This document shows, piece by piece, positions 4,990-13,094 of a stretch of 13,094 nucleotides of DNA. The notes beneath the pieces are model-generated. The model was not told where the DNA came from and did not search any database. It was given only the letters and a program-made list of their open reading frames with translations. Made by a program: the position numbers and the translations under genes. Position 1 is the first letter of the stretch, and every line of letters begins with the position of its first letter. Source of the DNA: a bacterium (lineage in GTDB: Bacteria > SM23-31 > JAUVVT01); NCBI GenBank assembly GCA_030616165.1, contig JAUWXV010000091.1, positions 1 to 13,094 on the forward strand. Direction: 5' to 3'.

Positions 4990-7647
4990 TCATGTTTTCT
5001 TTAATAATTCCCTAACAACTTCTGCTGATTTTGATACTGCGTCATTCAATTTTTCCACATTTTTACCCCCTGCAGAAGCCATATGCGGATTCCCCCCACC
5101 GCCTCCTCCCACAATTTTTGCAATTTCAGAGACAATATTGCCTGCCTTTAAGGAAAATTCCCCTATAAGATTATCCGTCACAACGCAGACAAACACCGCC
5201 TTTTGTGATATATCTGAACCAAAAACACCCACACCCGATTTTCTCCTCTGCCTGAAAAGATCCCCCATTTCAACTAATTCTTCCTTACTTTCACATTTTA
5301 CAATCCCGGAATGAACAGGAATTTCAGAGCCTTTATAATTAATTACCTGTGGAGAATCGATGATTTTTTCAAATTCCGGATTCAAAAAAGAGTGCTTTGC
5401 TTTTTTTAACTGCTTTTCAAGATTTTTATTCTGCTCGATTAACAAATTTATCTTCTCAAGAAGATTTTCCCTTCTAACATTAAGTATATCCATTGCTTCT
5501 TCGACAGTCCTTCTGTTCTCCTTGTTCAATTTTTCAGCAGATTCGCCTGTAACCGCCTCGATTCTTCTTATGCCTGCAGCAACGCTCGACTCAGAAGTTA
5601 TCAAAAAATATCCGACTTGTCCAGTAAAATCCAGATGAGTCCCACCGCATAATTCCCGGGAATACCCATCTATCTCTACCACACGCACCTTATCGCCGTA
5701 CTTTTCACCGAAAAGCGCCACCGCTCCCCCTTTTACAGCCTCATCAAAGGGAACCCTCTCTTTTTTGATAACCTTCCTGTTTTCCCTTATCTTTTCGTTG
5801 ACAATCTTTTCGATTTCGGAAATCTCCCCAGTGGTGAGTTTCTGAAAATGATTAAAATCAAACCTGAGATAATCCGATGCAACAAGAGAACCAGATTGTC
5901 TAATATGTTCCCCTAAAACTTCCCGAAGAGCTTTATGCAAAAGGTGCGTAACGGTATGGTTTCGCATTACTGAAAGCCGACGCGGATAATCAACAGACGC
6001 TTTTACCTTATCACCGATTGTTATCTCCCCCTCGATAACTTCACCAATGTGAACAATCTCAAATTCTGATAATCTTTTTGTGTCCTTAACCCAGACTGCA
6101 CCTTTCTTATCGAGAAGATTTATAACTCCCTGGTCGCCAACCTGTCCACCCGCCTCACCGTAAAACGGCGTCTCCGGAAGATAAACCCTCACAATGCTAC
6201 CGGTATGAGCCTTTTCCAGAGCGTTGCCCTCTTCATCAACAATCTTTAAAATGTAAGTTTCAAGTTCTGTTTTGTTCTTTTTAAATTTAATTTTCTTCTT
6301 CAAAGGAACTGTCTTTACATTAACATATCTATCCGCCGTTTTTTCCCTTGACTTTTCCCTCTGTTTTTCCATTTCAAGTTTAAAACCTGCTTCATCTATT
6401 TCAATCTCATATTCCTCAGCCTTCAATTTTGTAAGGTCAACAGGATAGCCGTAAGTGTCATGAAGTTTGAAAACCACATCGCCCGGAAGCACTTTTTCTC
6501 CCCTTTTAACAGCATTTTCCACTGCTTTCCTGAAAATTTCATCTCCCCTGTCGATAGTTTTTCCAAAATTTTCTTCTTCTGATTTGATCACCTGAGATAT
6601 GTAACTGCATCTTTCAAGAATTTCGGGGTAAGCATTCCCCATAACATCCACAACCCTCGAGACAAGATTATAAAGAAAAGGCTCATATAGTCCAATGTCT
6701 CTGGCATATTTCATAGCCCTTCTGAGAATCCTCCGAATGACATACCCTCTCCCCTCATTTGAAGGTATAACACCGTCTGCAATTGAAAATGTCATTGCTC
6801 TTATATGGTCTGCAATTACTCTAAATGCGATGCTCTCTTTCGAAGAACTGTTCTGATAACTTTTACTGGAGGTCTCTTCTATAGATTCTATAATCGGCAG
6901 AAAAAGGTCGGTGTCATAATTTGAATTTTTCCCCTGTAAAATAGCCACAAGTCTCTCGAATCCCATTCCAGTATCTACATGCTTTTGTGGGAGTTCCTCG
7001 AAACTGCCATTTTCCTTTCTGTCATACTGAATAAACACAAGATTCCATAATTCAAGAAATCTGTCACAATCATCAAAAATAGTACAGTTCGGTCCGCAGG
7101 CAAACTCTTTACCCTTGTCAAAAATTATTTCAGAACAGGGACCGCAGGGACCAATTTCACCCATCTCCCAGAAATTGTCCTTTTTCCCGAGTTTGATAAT
7201 CCTTTCACGATTTATATCTGTAACATTTTTCCAGAGTTGTTCTGCTTCATTATCTTCCTCATATACCGAAGCCCAGAGCATATCCTTTGGAATTTTCCAG
7301 ACATTGGTAAGCAATTCCCAGGCAAACTCTATTGCCTCTTTTTTATAGTAATCACCGAAAGACCAGTTACCAAGCATTTCAAAGAATGTATGATGATACG
7401 TATCTTTGCCAACATCTTCAAGGTCATTGTGCTTGCCGGTGACTCTGATACATTTCTGAGAATTTGCCACTCTGACATAATCCCTTTTTCCCTCTCCCAG
7501 AAAAACATCCTTGAACTGATTCATCCCGGCATTGGTGAAAAGAAGTGTAGGGTCCTCGGCCGGTATTAATGGCGCACTGGGAATAATAGTGTGCCCTCTA
7601 TCTTTAAAGTATTTTAAAAAGTTTTCCCTAATATCCGAACTTTTCAT
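4990..7647 (-). CDS. alaS: Alanyl-tRNA synthetase
   Basis: A full-length 885-residue class II synthetase that charges tRNA-Ala with alanine in the cytoplasm. The catalytic domain (about 1-450) holds FTNAGMNQFKDVFLG (37-51), HHTFFEMLGNWSFGDYY (85-101), VDTGMGFERL (224-233) and the class II motif 3 arginine region GRGYVIRRILRRA (299-311). The editing domain has zinc ligands His564 and His568 (HTVTH) and Cys667 and His671 (CGGTH), so mischarged Ser and Gly can be removed. A coiled-coil segment (about 705-755) leads to the C-terminal DHHA1 domain ending in VGGGGGGNPHMASAGGK (846-862). No motif is missing. The gene ends in TGA, showing that TGA is a normal stop in this genome. It follows recX by 79 bp, and no T-box or other leader fits in that gap. 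Confidence 0.98.
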   Translation of the reverse strand: MKSSDIRENFLKYFKDRGHTIIPSAPLIPAEDPTLLFTNAGMNQFKDVFLGEGKRDYVRVANSQKCIRVTGKHNDLEDVGKDTYHHTFFEMLGNWSFGDYYKKEAIEFAWELLTNVWKIPKDMLWASVYEEDNEAEQLWKNVTDINRERIIKLGKKDNFWEMGEIGPCGPCSEIIFDKGKEFACGPNCTIFDDCDRFLELWNLVFIQYDRKENGSFEELPQKHVDTGMGFERLVAILQGKNSNYDTDLFLPIIESIEETSSKSYQNSSSKESIAFRVIADHIRAMTFSIADGVIPSNEGRGYVIRRILRRAMKYARDIGLYEPFLYNLVSRVVDVMGNAYPEILERCSYISQVIKSEEENFGKTIDRGDEIFRKAVENAVKRGEKVLPGDVVFKLHDTYGYPVDLTKLKAEEYEIEIDEAGFKLEMEKQREKSREKTADRYVNVKTVPLKKKIKFKKNKTELETYILKIVDEEGNALEKAHTGSIVRVYLPETPFYGEAGGQVGDQGVINLLDKKGAVWVKDTKRLSEFEIVHIGEVIEGEITIGDKVKASVDYPRRLSVMRNHTVTHLLHKALREVLGEHIRQSGSLVASDYLRFDFNHFQKLTTGEISEIEKIVNEKIRENRKVIKKERVPFDEAVKGGAVALFGEKYGDKVRVVEIDGYSRELCGGTHLDFTGQVGYFLITSESSVAAGIRRIEAVTGESAEKLNKENRRTVEEAMDILNVRRENLLEKINLLIEQNKNLEKQLKKAKHSFLNPEFEKIIDSPQVINYKGSEIPVHSGIVKCESKEELVEMGDLFRQRRKSGVGVFGSDISQKAVFVCVVTDNLIGEFSLKAGNIVSEIAKIVGGGGGGNPHMASAGGKNVEKLNDAVSKSAEVVRELLKKT

Positions 7648-7682
7648 CTTATAAAGGTCTTCAAATTATAAATTTTTACAAC

Positions 7683-7710
7683 TGCAACTTTTTTTATAAA
7701 AAAAGTTGCA
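7683..7710. terminator. 28 bp perfect palindrome between recX and alaS (possible terminator)
   Basis: TGCAACTTTTTTT (7683-7695), AT, AAAAAAAGTTGCA (7698-7710) gives a 13 bp perfect stem in the 79 bp gap after the recX stop. The stem is mostly A-T pairs with a short GC-containing base. On the - strand it is followed by GTTGTAAAAATTTATAA, not a clean T-run, so a weak or partial terminator, or an attenuating/processing hairpin ahead of alaS, is the most that can be said. Confidence 0.4.
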
Positions 7711-7726
7711 CAAAAAAACTTTTAAT

Positions 7727-8350
7727 CTATCCACTATTTACTCTCATCACTTCCCCAACAATCCCCCAATCAAATCCTCTTCTTAACAGAAGGTCTGCAA
7801 TTTTCTTTTTAATTTTTGGGTCATTGGAAGAAAGGTCAAATTTCTTTTTTTCTATCAGTTTAAGAGCAAGTTCCTTTTTATCAAATTCCGAGTAAACCTT
7901 TTTTAATGTTTCATCAATGATTTCGCTTTTTATACCCCTCCTCTTCAATTCATTTTTAAGCAATATCTCTCCCGCAGGTCTACGATTAATAAAATTCCTG
8001 CTGAATCTTAAAGCAAATTCCTTATCATTTATAAATCCAACACGCTTTAAATCATTTACAATCTCATCTATAATAGCCCTTTTTACTCTCCTTTCATAAA
8101 GTTTTTTTCTAATTTCTCTTTCGCTCCTTGACCTGTATTTTAAAAATTCAAGCGCCCTGTCTTTAGCGAGTTTTCTTTCAGCAAGGTCTTTTATCTTTTT
8201 TAGTTCTTTATCTTCATATTCAGACCCTTCTTTCATCCCGAAATAGTTTATCAGTTCGTTATCAATTTCCAATTTAAAAGAATCATCAAAAACTACCCTT
8301 CTATATCCCTTTCTCCCTTTAATCTTTTCAATATTTACAATTGTTTTCAT
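7727..8350 (-). CDS. recX: RecX-family regulator of RecA
   Basis: A 207-residue protein of the RecX family, which binds RecA filaments and modulates (usually limits) strand exchange. The diagnostic first helical repeat is ALEFLKYRSRSEREIRKKLYE, written here as A-L-E-F-L-K-Y-R-S-R-S-E-R-E-I-R-K-K-L. The second is VNDLKRVGFINDKEFALRF and RRPAGEILLKNELKRRGI, and a third repeat covers KIKKKIADLLLRRGFDWGIV near the C-terminus. It is highly basic (many Lys/Arg), as expected for the family. The ATG at 8350 is chosen over the TTG directly before it; TGAGAT lies upstream at a usable spacing. The stop is TAG. It is separated from recA by the TcmP/radical-SAM gene, although recX commonly follows recA directly. 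Confidence 0.9.
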   Translation of the reverse strand: MKTIVNIEKIKGRKGYRRVVFDDSFKLEIDNELINYFGMKEGSEYEDKELKKIKDLAERKLAKDRALEFLKYRSRSEREIRKKLYERRVKRAIIDEIVNDLKRVGFINDKEFALRFSRNFINRRPAGEILLKNELKRRGIKSEIIDETLKKVYSEFDKKELALKLIEKKKFDLSSNDPKIKKKIADLLLRRGFDWGIVGEVMRVNSG

Positions 8351-8446
8351 CAATTATCTCAGAACATATGATGTTTACGAAGACAACGTAACAAAATTCA
8401 ATCACAAAACACTACAAAACTGCGTAATTTTAAAAAATTTTTCATC

Positions 8447-10594
8447 TTACCATATGCAATTACATTTCATTTTTTTATAATTCATTTTTAGAGTATCCCA
8501 CATTTGTATAGTTTCTTTACACAAAGCTATGTTTTCAAATTTATAAGTTGACTGTATCTTCTGTATCAAAGTAGAATACATTTCATATCTAGTTTTAAAA
8601 TCGATTTTTTTACCCCAATTTGATGATTCTTTTAAATATTTAACCCATGTTTTATCAGCACAGCCGTTAATTGTACTTTGTAATCCTCGTAATGATCCTA
8701 AAGTAATTCTATCTGGCTTGAAATTTTTAAAAATAAGTTCGAGTAATTGCAGATAATATTTTTGCCAGTTTTTTACCGGAACCATTGGATCTATCCTGAT
8801 TCTCACTTCATATCCAGCATCAAAAACTTTCTTTGCTGCTTTGATTCTTTTTAATACATTTGGTGCTTTCTCCCATCTTCCAGCAACAGGTATAGCATTA
8901 AGACTAAAACTAATTATAACTTGATTGTGCGATTCCATTTCCAAGATATTCTTTATATTTGAAGACTTTGTCAAAAATAATACCTTATGACGATTTTGTG
9001 TTTCAAATAAAGGAATGATGAGTTTTGAAAATGGAGCTTTGTCGTTCTCATTCATTAGAGAGTCTGCGATTTCGCCGGTATTCAAAATTTCAGGTTCTTT
9101 AACTTCTTCTAAAAAACTTTTCACATGAATCTTAATCTTATCATAAGGTTTCACCACTGGAGAAATTCCTTCGGGTCTAAACCTAAAAGTTCCCTTAAGA
9201 TAGCACCAAGAACAATCAAAAGGACAACCATAAGCCCATTTAAGTTCGAGAAAATGCGGACAAACTACATCCGTCCTTTTTATTGGTAATGTTGTTTTAT
9301 CGAATCTTGTTATTATAGAACCATCATTTACTTTAGAAACTAATTTTTTCTTCTTTCCATCAAGGAGTGAATATTCTTTATAATGTATCTTTATTTTTGG
9401 TTTTATCCTTATAATTAAATCTTGCTCTGTAGTTAACATACTTGTTTGAACAGGATTGTTTTTTGGGAAAATTATTTCTGAATTTTTTATACTGCCTCTT
9501 GGACCTTTTCCTTCGATCTTGATTTTTTTATCTTTATTTTCTAATTCTTTTAAAGCTTCATCATAATGAGTCTCAACAAATTGTGTATCCATATAGGTTT
9601 CTTCCAAAATTTTTTTAAACGTCTTCCTTTCTCCCTCAAACCTATCTAAAAGATATTTTTTAAGTGATGCAATATCATCATCAAACAACATAATTTGTTT
9701 TCTATATTTAACTTCTTCTGGACCGAGATATGCAAAAGTTCCTGATGCTCCTTGTTTTTTCATTATATCCTTCATAATCTTCAATCCATCAAAATGATTT
9801 GTAGAATGTATGAGATAATACAAAGTCCTGCGTTTTTTAGACATACAAACACTAAAAGCCCAAGGATATTTAACTTTTGCTTCTTCACGTAAAGATTTAA
9901 TATACAAATCTTTTAATGATTGGTCTCTTTTTTTCCAATCAGGAATTCTATAAATTTGACGCCACTCATCAGTTGGATATAGTTCATTTAAAATCTTTTT
10001 TACACTCGGTACAGATAAAAAACGGTTAATGGCATCTGTCATAAACGTAAAAAATATTTCGGTTCGCGGTAAAGAGAGGATTTTCTTTATTATTTCAAAT
10101 GGAACTCCACTAATTCCAAATGGATCAATAAAAAAGAAAGAAGGTGCAATTCTTTGCCCAACCTTTTCCAATTCTTCATTTACTACATTACTAAATTCGT
10201 CATTTATTATATTAACTTGTAATTTATCTTGAAATTTAAGCTTTTTCTTTTCTCTACTTATAACACTTTTAAGATTCTTGTAGTTATCATTGTCTTTTTC
10301 GACACAAATACAAACAAATTCATCAAAATATGGTCTTCTTTTTTTCTCTTCAGCTTGCTCTAATAACCTATTTGCAACTTCTAACGCTATTATTGGAGAG
10401 CCTAAGGCCACAACCTTTCCTGTATTTTCATCAATATATTCTCCTCTCCCAGCAAAGCCGTCGATGAACAATATTCTTCTATGAAAAAATCCTAACTTAA
10501 CTATCCAAGGGTGTAAGTATTTCTTTAAAATTTCATGCTTTACTCTCGTGTGTTCCGAGTATTCCCATTTCTCTGGTGCGGAATCTTTAAGCAT
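8447..10594 (-). CDS. TcmP-like / spore-photoproduct-lyase-like radical SAM fusion protein
   Basis: A 715-residue two-part protein. The N-terminal half (about 1-370) resembles the three-Cys-motif partner protein TcmP, with KHEILKKYLHPW, FIDGFAGRGEY (43-53) and FFFIDPFGISGVPFEI (153-168), then a winged-helix-like tail near THYDEALKELE (342-352). The C-terminal half is a radical SAM domain of the spore photoproduct lyase type. It has WAYGCPFDCSWCYLKGTF with the C-x3-C-x2-C cluster at 457/461/464, then TGEIADS (506-512), FLTKSSN, FSLNA (563-567), RIDPMVPV (600-607), and a C-terminal LCKE...CNCIW. TcmP is normally a separate gene beside a three-Cys protein. Here both are one chain between recA and recX. 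The ATG at 10594 is preferred over the GTG four codons earlier because GGTGGGG lies six bases upstream. The catalysed reaction is unknown. The DPFG and GFAG motifs recall Rossmann-type methyltransferases, but that is inference. Confidence 0.8.
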   Translation of the reverse strand: MLKDSAPEKWEYSEHTRVKHEILKKYLHPWIVKLGFFHRRILFIDGFAGRGEYIDENTGKVVALGSPIIALEVANRLLEQAEEKKRRPYFDEFVCICVEKDNDNYKNLKSVISREKKKLKFQDKLQVNIINDEFSNVVNEELEKVGQRIAPSFFFIDPFGISGVPFEIIKKILSLPRTEIFFTFMTDAINRFLSVPSVKKILNELYPTDEWRQIYRIPDWKKRDQSLKDLYIKSLREEAKVKYPWAFSVCMSKKRRTLYYLIHSTNHFDGLKIMKDIMKKQGASGTFAYLGPEEVKYRKQIMLFDDDIASLKKYLLDRFEGERKTFKKILEETYMDTQFVETHYDEALKELENKDKKIKIEGKGPRGSIKNSEIIFPKNNPVQTSMLTTEQDLIIRIKPKIKIHYKEYSLLDGKKKKLVSKVNDGSIITRFDKTTLPIKRTDVVCPHFLELKWAYGCPFDCSWCYLKGTFRFRPEGISPVVKPYDKIKIHVKSFLEEVKEPEILNTGEIADSLMNENDKAPFSKLIIPLFETQNRHKVLFLTKSSNIKNILEMESHNQVIISFSLNAIPVAGRWEKAPNVLKRIKAAKKVFDAGYEVRIRIDPMVPVKNWQKYYLQLLELIFKNFKPDRITLGSLRGLQSTINGCADKTWVKYLKESSNWGKKIDFKTRYEMYSTLIQKIQSTYKFENIALCKETIQMWDTLKMNYKKMKCNCIW

Positions 10595-10670
10595 TTTTAT
10601 CCCCACCTTTATTTAGACATAGACTTTTAGCAAACCATAAGTTAACAGAACAAAATTTTAATGACCTTTA

Positions 10671-11690
10671 TTACTTCTCCTTTTCTTCAGGGATTAACAC
10701 CAAAACTTTTTTCACTTCGTGTTCAATCTTTTCAAAAATGTCTTTGTTTTCAGCAAGAAATTTTTTAACATTTTCTCTTCCCTGTCCAAGTCTTTCTTCC
10801 CCAAACGAGAACCATGTGCCAGTCCGATTAATAATTTTATTCTCAACAGCAAGGTCTAAGACTTCCCCTTCTCGTGAAATCCCGAAGCCAAACATCATAT
10901 CAAATTCACAATCTCTAAAAGGCGGGGCGACCTTGTTTTTAACGACCTTTACCCTTGTTCTGTTTCCGACAATTGCAGAACCCTCTTTAATCGATGCAAT
11001 TCTTCTAATATCCATTCTGACAGTTGCATAAAACTTAAGTGCCCTTCCACCCGGTGTAGTTTCCGGATTTCCAAACATCACTCCAATCTTTTCTCTTATT
11101 TGATTTGTAAATATAACGCATGTATTGGATTTACTCACGGTTCCTGTAAGTTTCCTTAAAGCCTGTGACATCAATCTTGCCTGCAATCCCATATGGGAAT
11201 CTCCCATTTCCCCTTCAATTTCAGCCCTTGGAACGAGTGCTGCCACCGAATCTATAACAACAATAGCCAATGCACCGCTACTTATTAATGTATTAGCAAT
11301 TTCGAGTGCCTGCTCACCATTATCGGGTTGTGATACAAGTAAATTATCTATATCAACACCGATCTTCTTTGAATAAATGGGGTCGAGAGCATGCTCTGCA
11401 TCAATGAAAGCTGCCACACCACCCACCTTTTGAGCCTCCGCTATTATATGAAGAACAAGGGTCGTTTTCCCTGAAGCATCAGGACCAAATACCTCTATAA
11501 CTCTCCCTCTTGGAACACCACCAACCCCAAGTGCATAATCAAGACCTAATGAACCAGTCGATATCGATGTAACCTTTACAACACCACCTTCGCCCCCTAA
11601 CTTCATAATCGAGCCTTTACCATATTGTTTATCAATCTGTGATATGGCGAGTTCAAGGGCTTTACTTTTATCCTGAACTATTTCTGCCAT
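10671..11690 (-). CDS. recA: Recombinase RecA
   Basis: A complete 339-residue RecA, the DNA-dependent ATPase that pairs homologous strands and triggers LexA cleavage. The N-terminal helix region has [20 protein letters not shown]. Walker A is GPDASGKTT (69-77; the more common form is GPESSGKTT). AEHALDP carries the catalytic Glu99. Walker B is [11 protein letters not shown] with Asp147. The loop 1 region is [18 protein letters not shown] and the loop 2 region is [19 protein letters not shown] (194-212). The C-terminus is short and acidic/basic mixed (PEEKEK). A strong ribosome site, AAGGAG, lies six bases before the ATG. The gap upstream to thpR holds a MITE-like element, so recA may have its own promoter or be read through from cinA-thpR. 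No clear LexA box is seen in the leader. Confidence 0.99.
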   Translation of the reverse strand: MAEIVQDKSKALELAISQIDKQYGKGSIMKLGGEGGVVKVTSISTGSLGLDYALGVGGVPRGRVIEVFGPDASGKTTLVLHIIAEAQKVGGVAAFIDAEHALDPIYSKKIGVDIDNLLVSQPDNGEQALEIANTLISSGALAIVVIDSVAALVPRAEIEGEMGDSHMGLQARLMSQALRKLTGTVSKSNTCVIFTNQIREKIGVMFGNPETTPGGRALKFYATVRMDIRRIASIKEGSAIVGNRTRVKVVKNKVAPPFRDCEFDMMFGFGISREGEVLDLAVENKIINRTGTWFSFGEERLGQGRENVKKFLAENKDIFEKIEHEVKKVLVLIPEEKEK

Positions 11691-11697
11691 TTTTTAC
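11691..11697 (-). promoter_or_regulatory. recA leader directly before the start codon
   Basis: The seven bases between the recA start codon and the GGAG core, read on the - strand, are T/A-only spacer. With AAGGAG just upstream (11696-11702) they give the clearest Shine-Dalgarno arrangement in the window. Several other genes here (gmhA, alaS, the PcrB-like gene) show little or none, so recA is likely translated more efficiently than its neighbours. Confidence 0.5.
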
Positions 11698-11729
11698 TCC
11701 TTTATTTTTTCTTGAAAAAATTTTCTTTG

Positions 11730-11890
11730 CTACTTTATTTTTCAGATGGCACGGCAAAAAGTGGAGACATGCCATGGCATGTCTCTACAATATTAACCTA
11801 AATCCATATTTTACATCTGAATATTTTTGTAAAAAGATTTAAAAATAAATTATTTTGACTTTTTGCCATGTCATCTTTTCAATAAAGTAA
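11730..11890. mobile_element. MITE-like element, copy 2 (161 bp, non-coding)
   Basis: The left end reads CTACTTTATTTTTCAGATGG then CACGGCAAAAAGT. The right end, in complement, reads TTACTTTATTGAAAAGATGA then CATGGCAAAAAGT, an imperfect terminal inverted repeat of about 32 bp. The inner right segment AAAAAGATTTAAAAATA and the ends match copy 1 at 204-388. The centre is a 22 bp perfect palindrome at 11764-11785 (arms GAGACATGCCA / TGGCATGTCTC) followed by TACA, where copy 1 has a different GGGACAA hairpin. The terminal repeats are therefore conserved while the central hairpin varies. The element fills the gap between thpR and recA, ending 10 bp from the thpR stop. No transposase is encoded. Confidence 0.68.
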
Positions 11891-11900
11891 CAAATTTTAA

Positions 11901-12452
11901 TTATAATTTTATTATGTGCAATTTTGTATAAACAGCACCTGTCGGTTTCAGGTCACTTTTCATAATTAGTATCTCATCCGCAGTAAAAGTGTCCCCTTTA
12001 AATTCTATGCTGTTCATCTTCTTTACAAACTCATGTATATTATAAATATTTTTCACCCTTCCAACGGTTAGATGTGGGGAAAAACCTCTTTTTTCCTTCT
12101 GAAATCCAAGTTTTTCCAATTCATTATCAATAGATTTTGCCAGAGTTTTCAATTCTTCCGAGCCTTTTTTCAGACCCACCCAGATAACCCTTGGTCTGTT
12201 TAGATTAGGGAATCCACCCGTCCCCATTACCTCTATATCAAAAGGATTCTGATTCGACACACATTTTTTCAATGCTTCATAAATTTCAGAAATCTTATTT
12301 TCTTCTACTTCCCCCAAAAATTTTAATGTAATATGAATATTCTCGGGCTTTACCCAGGAAATTTTCGCCTTTTCTTTTTTAAGCGGCTCTTCATAAACTC
12401 CGATTTTATCCTTGATATTCTTCGGAATAGCAATCGCAATAAATGTTCTCAT
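11901..12452 (-). CDS. thpR: RNA 2',3'-cyclic phosphodiesterase (2H/LigT family)
   Basis: A 183-residue member of the 2H phosphoesterase superfamily. ThpR hydrolyses 2',3'-cyclic phosphates at RNA ends to 2'-phosphomonoesters and was first named 2'-5' RNA ligase. The two catalytic H-x-T-x motifs are intact: HITL (His40/Thr42) in NIHITLKFLGEV, and HLTV (His127/Thr129) in FSPHLTVGRV. The N-terminal MRTFIAIAIP and the RPRVIWVGL segment (87-95) are typical. AAAAGGG precedes the ATG at close spacing. It begins eight bases after the cinA stop, so the two are almost surely one operon, a pairing common in bacteria. The physiological substrate in bacteria is not established. Confidence 0.93.
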   Translation of the reverse strand: MRTFIAIAIPKNIKDKIGVYEEPLKKEKAKISWVKPENIHITLKFLGEVEENKISEIYEALKKCVSNQNPFDIEVMGTGGFPNLNRPRVIWVGLKKGSEELKTLAKSIDNELEKLGFQKEKRGFSPHLTVGRVKNIYNIHEFVKKMNSIEFKGDTFTADEILIMKSDLKPTGAVYTKLHIIKL

Positions 12453-12460
12453 AAACCCTT

Positions 12461-13094
12461 TTAAAAATTACTGATAATCTTTTCCCTCAGCATATTTATA
12501 GCTTCTTGAGTAGTTCTAATTTTACTTCTTTCTCTTTCTTTCCCGAAAAGATACCTCTCAGATATTGAGCCCTTTTTATCAGAATAACCGATATAAACTA
12601 ATCCGACAGGCTTTTTCGGGGCAGCGCCTGTTGGCCCAAATATACCCGTAGTAGATAGACCGATATCAGTTTTTGCAATCCTTCTGACACCTTCAGCCAT
12701 AGCAACCGCAACCTGTGAACTCACTGCTCCATACCTTTCTATCATTTCCTTTGGAACCCCTAAAATATCAATTTTTGCCTGATTACTGTATGAAACAACA
12801 CCGCAGTCGAAGTAGTCTGAACTTCCGCTTTTGTCAGTCAAACTACTAGATATAGAACCTCCGCTGCAGGACTCTGCAACAGCAACCGTAATCCCTTTTT
12901 CTTTTAAAAGTCTCGATACAACATCTATTAGAGATTCATCTTCTGTTGTATATACCCATTTATTTATATGTTTTAAAATTTTGTTCTTTGCATCTTCAAG
13001 TATTTTTTCCGCTTTATCCCTTTCAACACCCTTAATTCTCAAACGGATGTCAACTCCCTCTAACCTCGGAAGAAAGGAGACATAAGGATTCTTC
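12461..13094 (-). CDS. cinA: CinA, C-terminal part (5' end outside window)
   Basis: The frame is open to the window edge. Upstream of a possible TTG at 13042 it still encodes N-P-Y-V-S-F-L-P-R-L-E-G-V-D-I-R-L, which matches the inter-domain region of CinA, so the gene starts beyond 13094 and only about 210 C-terminal residues are visible. The C-terminal domain is the nicotinamide-nucleotide (NMN) amidohydrolase PncC fold. Landmarks are VAVAESCSGGSISSSLTD, SGSSDYFDCGVVSYSNQAK, ILGVPKEMIERYGAVSSQVA and TTGIFGPTGAAPKKPVGLVY (IFGPTG where IAGPTG is commoner). The missing N-terminal domain is expected to be the MoCF-biosynthesis/ADP-ribose-pyrophosphatase-like part. Its role is NAD salvage and nucleotide clean-up; an older link to competence explains the recA neighbourhood. 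Stop TAA, with thpR starting eight bases on. Confidence 0.93.
   Translation of the reverse strand, partial: KNPYVSFLPRLEGVDIRLRIKGVERDKAEKILEDAKNKILKHINKWVYTTEDESLIDVVSRLLKEKGITVAVAESCSGGSISSSLTDKSGSSDYFDCGVVSYSNQAKIDILGVPKEMIERYGAVSSQVAVAMAEGVRRIAKTDIGLSTTGIFGPTGAAPKKPVGLVYIGYSDKKGSISERYLFGKERERSKIRTTQEAINMLREKIISNF

Noticed and set aside
7648-7726. T-box or riboswitch leader of alaS
   Set aside because: The gap after recX is only 79 bp and holds just the A/T palindrome; there is no room for a T-box.
8447-10594. Recent horizontal transfer of the fusion gene judged by base composition
   Set aside because: The gene is AT-rich, but so is the whole window, and I could not compute codon statistics; composition alone does not decide it.
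11691-11900. LexA/SOS box upstream of recA
   Set aside because: I searched by eye for GAAC...GTTC- and CTG...CAG-type boxes and saw none. The palindrome at 11764-11785 belongs to the repeat core and is similar in kind to other repeats here, so I do not call it an operator.

Overview
The window is clearly AT-rich and reads as part of an uncultured, diderm-like bacterial chromosome. A phosphoheptose isomerase (LPS heptose pathway) points to an outer membrane. A bacterial geranylgeranylglyceryl-phosphate-synthase-like enzyme is compatible with an FCB-type or neighbouring lineage, but I cannot fix the phylum. TGA is an ordinary stop codon here: alaS, gmhA and the PcrB-like gene all end in it, so the genetic code looks standard.

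Layout. Positions 1-99 hold the last 32 codons of a membrane protein on the + strand. Every other gene is on the - strand, so read right to left. First comes a DNA-maintenance and translation cluster: cinA (cut by the right edge), thpR, recA, a TcmP/radical-SAM fusion gene, recX and alaS. The order cinA-thpR-recA-recX-alaS is a familiar bacterial arrangement. The fusion gene sits between recA and its usual regulator recX. After alaS come a Tat-exported sugar-isomerase-like gene, a PcrB/GGGPS-like gene, gmhA and an aldose-1-epimerase-like gene with a signal peptide.

The main observation concerns the isomerase-like gene. Its reading frame appears to end at a TGA at 3543-3545. In the same frame, with no shift, it continues for 53 more codons of family-like sequence to a TAA at 3381-3383. 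The TGA stands where I recall related proteins having cysteine (a G-G-C-R-T motif). Twenty nucleotides after it lies the apical loop of a stem-loop with the geometry of a bacterial SECIS element. The simplest reading is a new selenoprotein. A nonsense mutation is the main alternative.

The second observation is the fusion of a TcmP domain to a spore-photoproduct-lyase-like radical SAM domain (C-x3-C-x2-C) between recA and recX, which suggests but does not prove a DNA-damage role.

The gaps between genes are full of interspersed repeats. There are two diverged copies of a 160-185 bp MITE-like element with about 30 bp terminal inverted repeats (204-388 and 11730-11890). There are two copies of a CCCCCTTT...AAGGGGG hairpin repeat, a 91 bp double-hairpin repeat at 3175-3265, and several perfect palindromes. 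The two MITE-like copies lie just beyond a stop codon, so they may also act as transcript ends.
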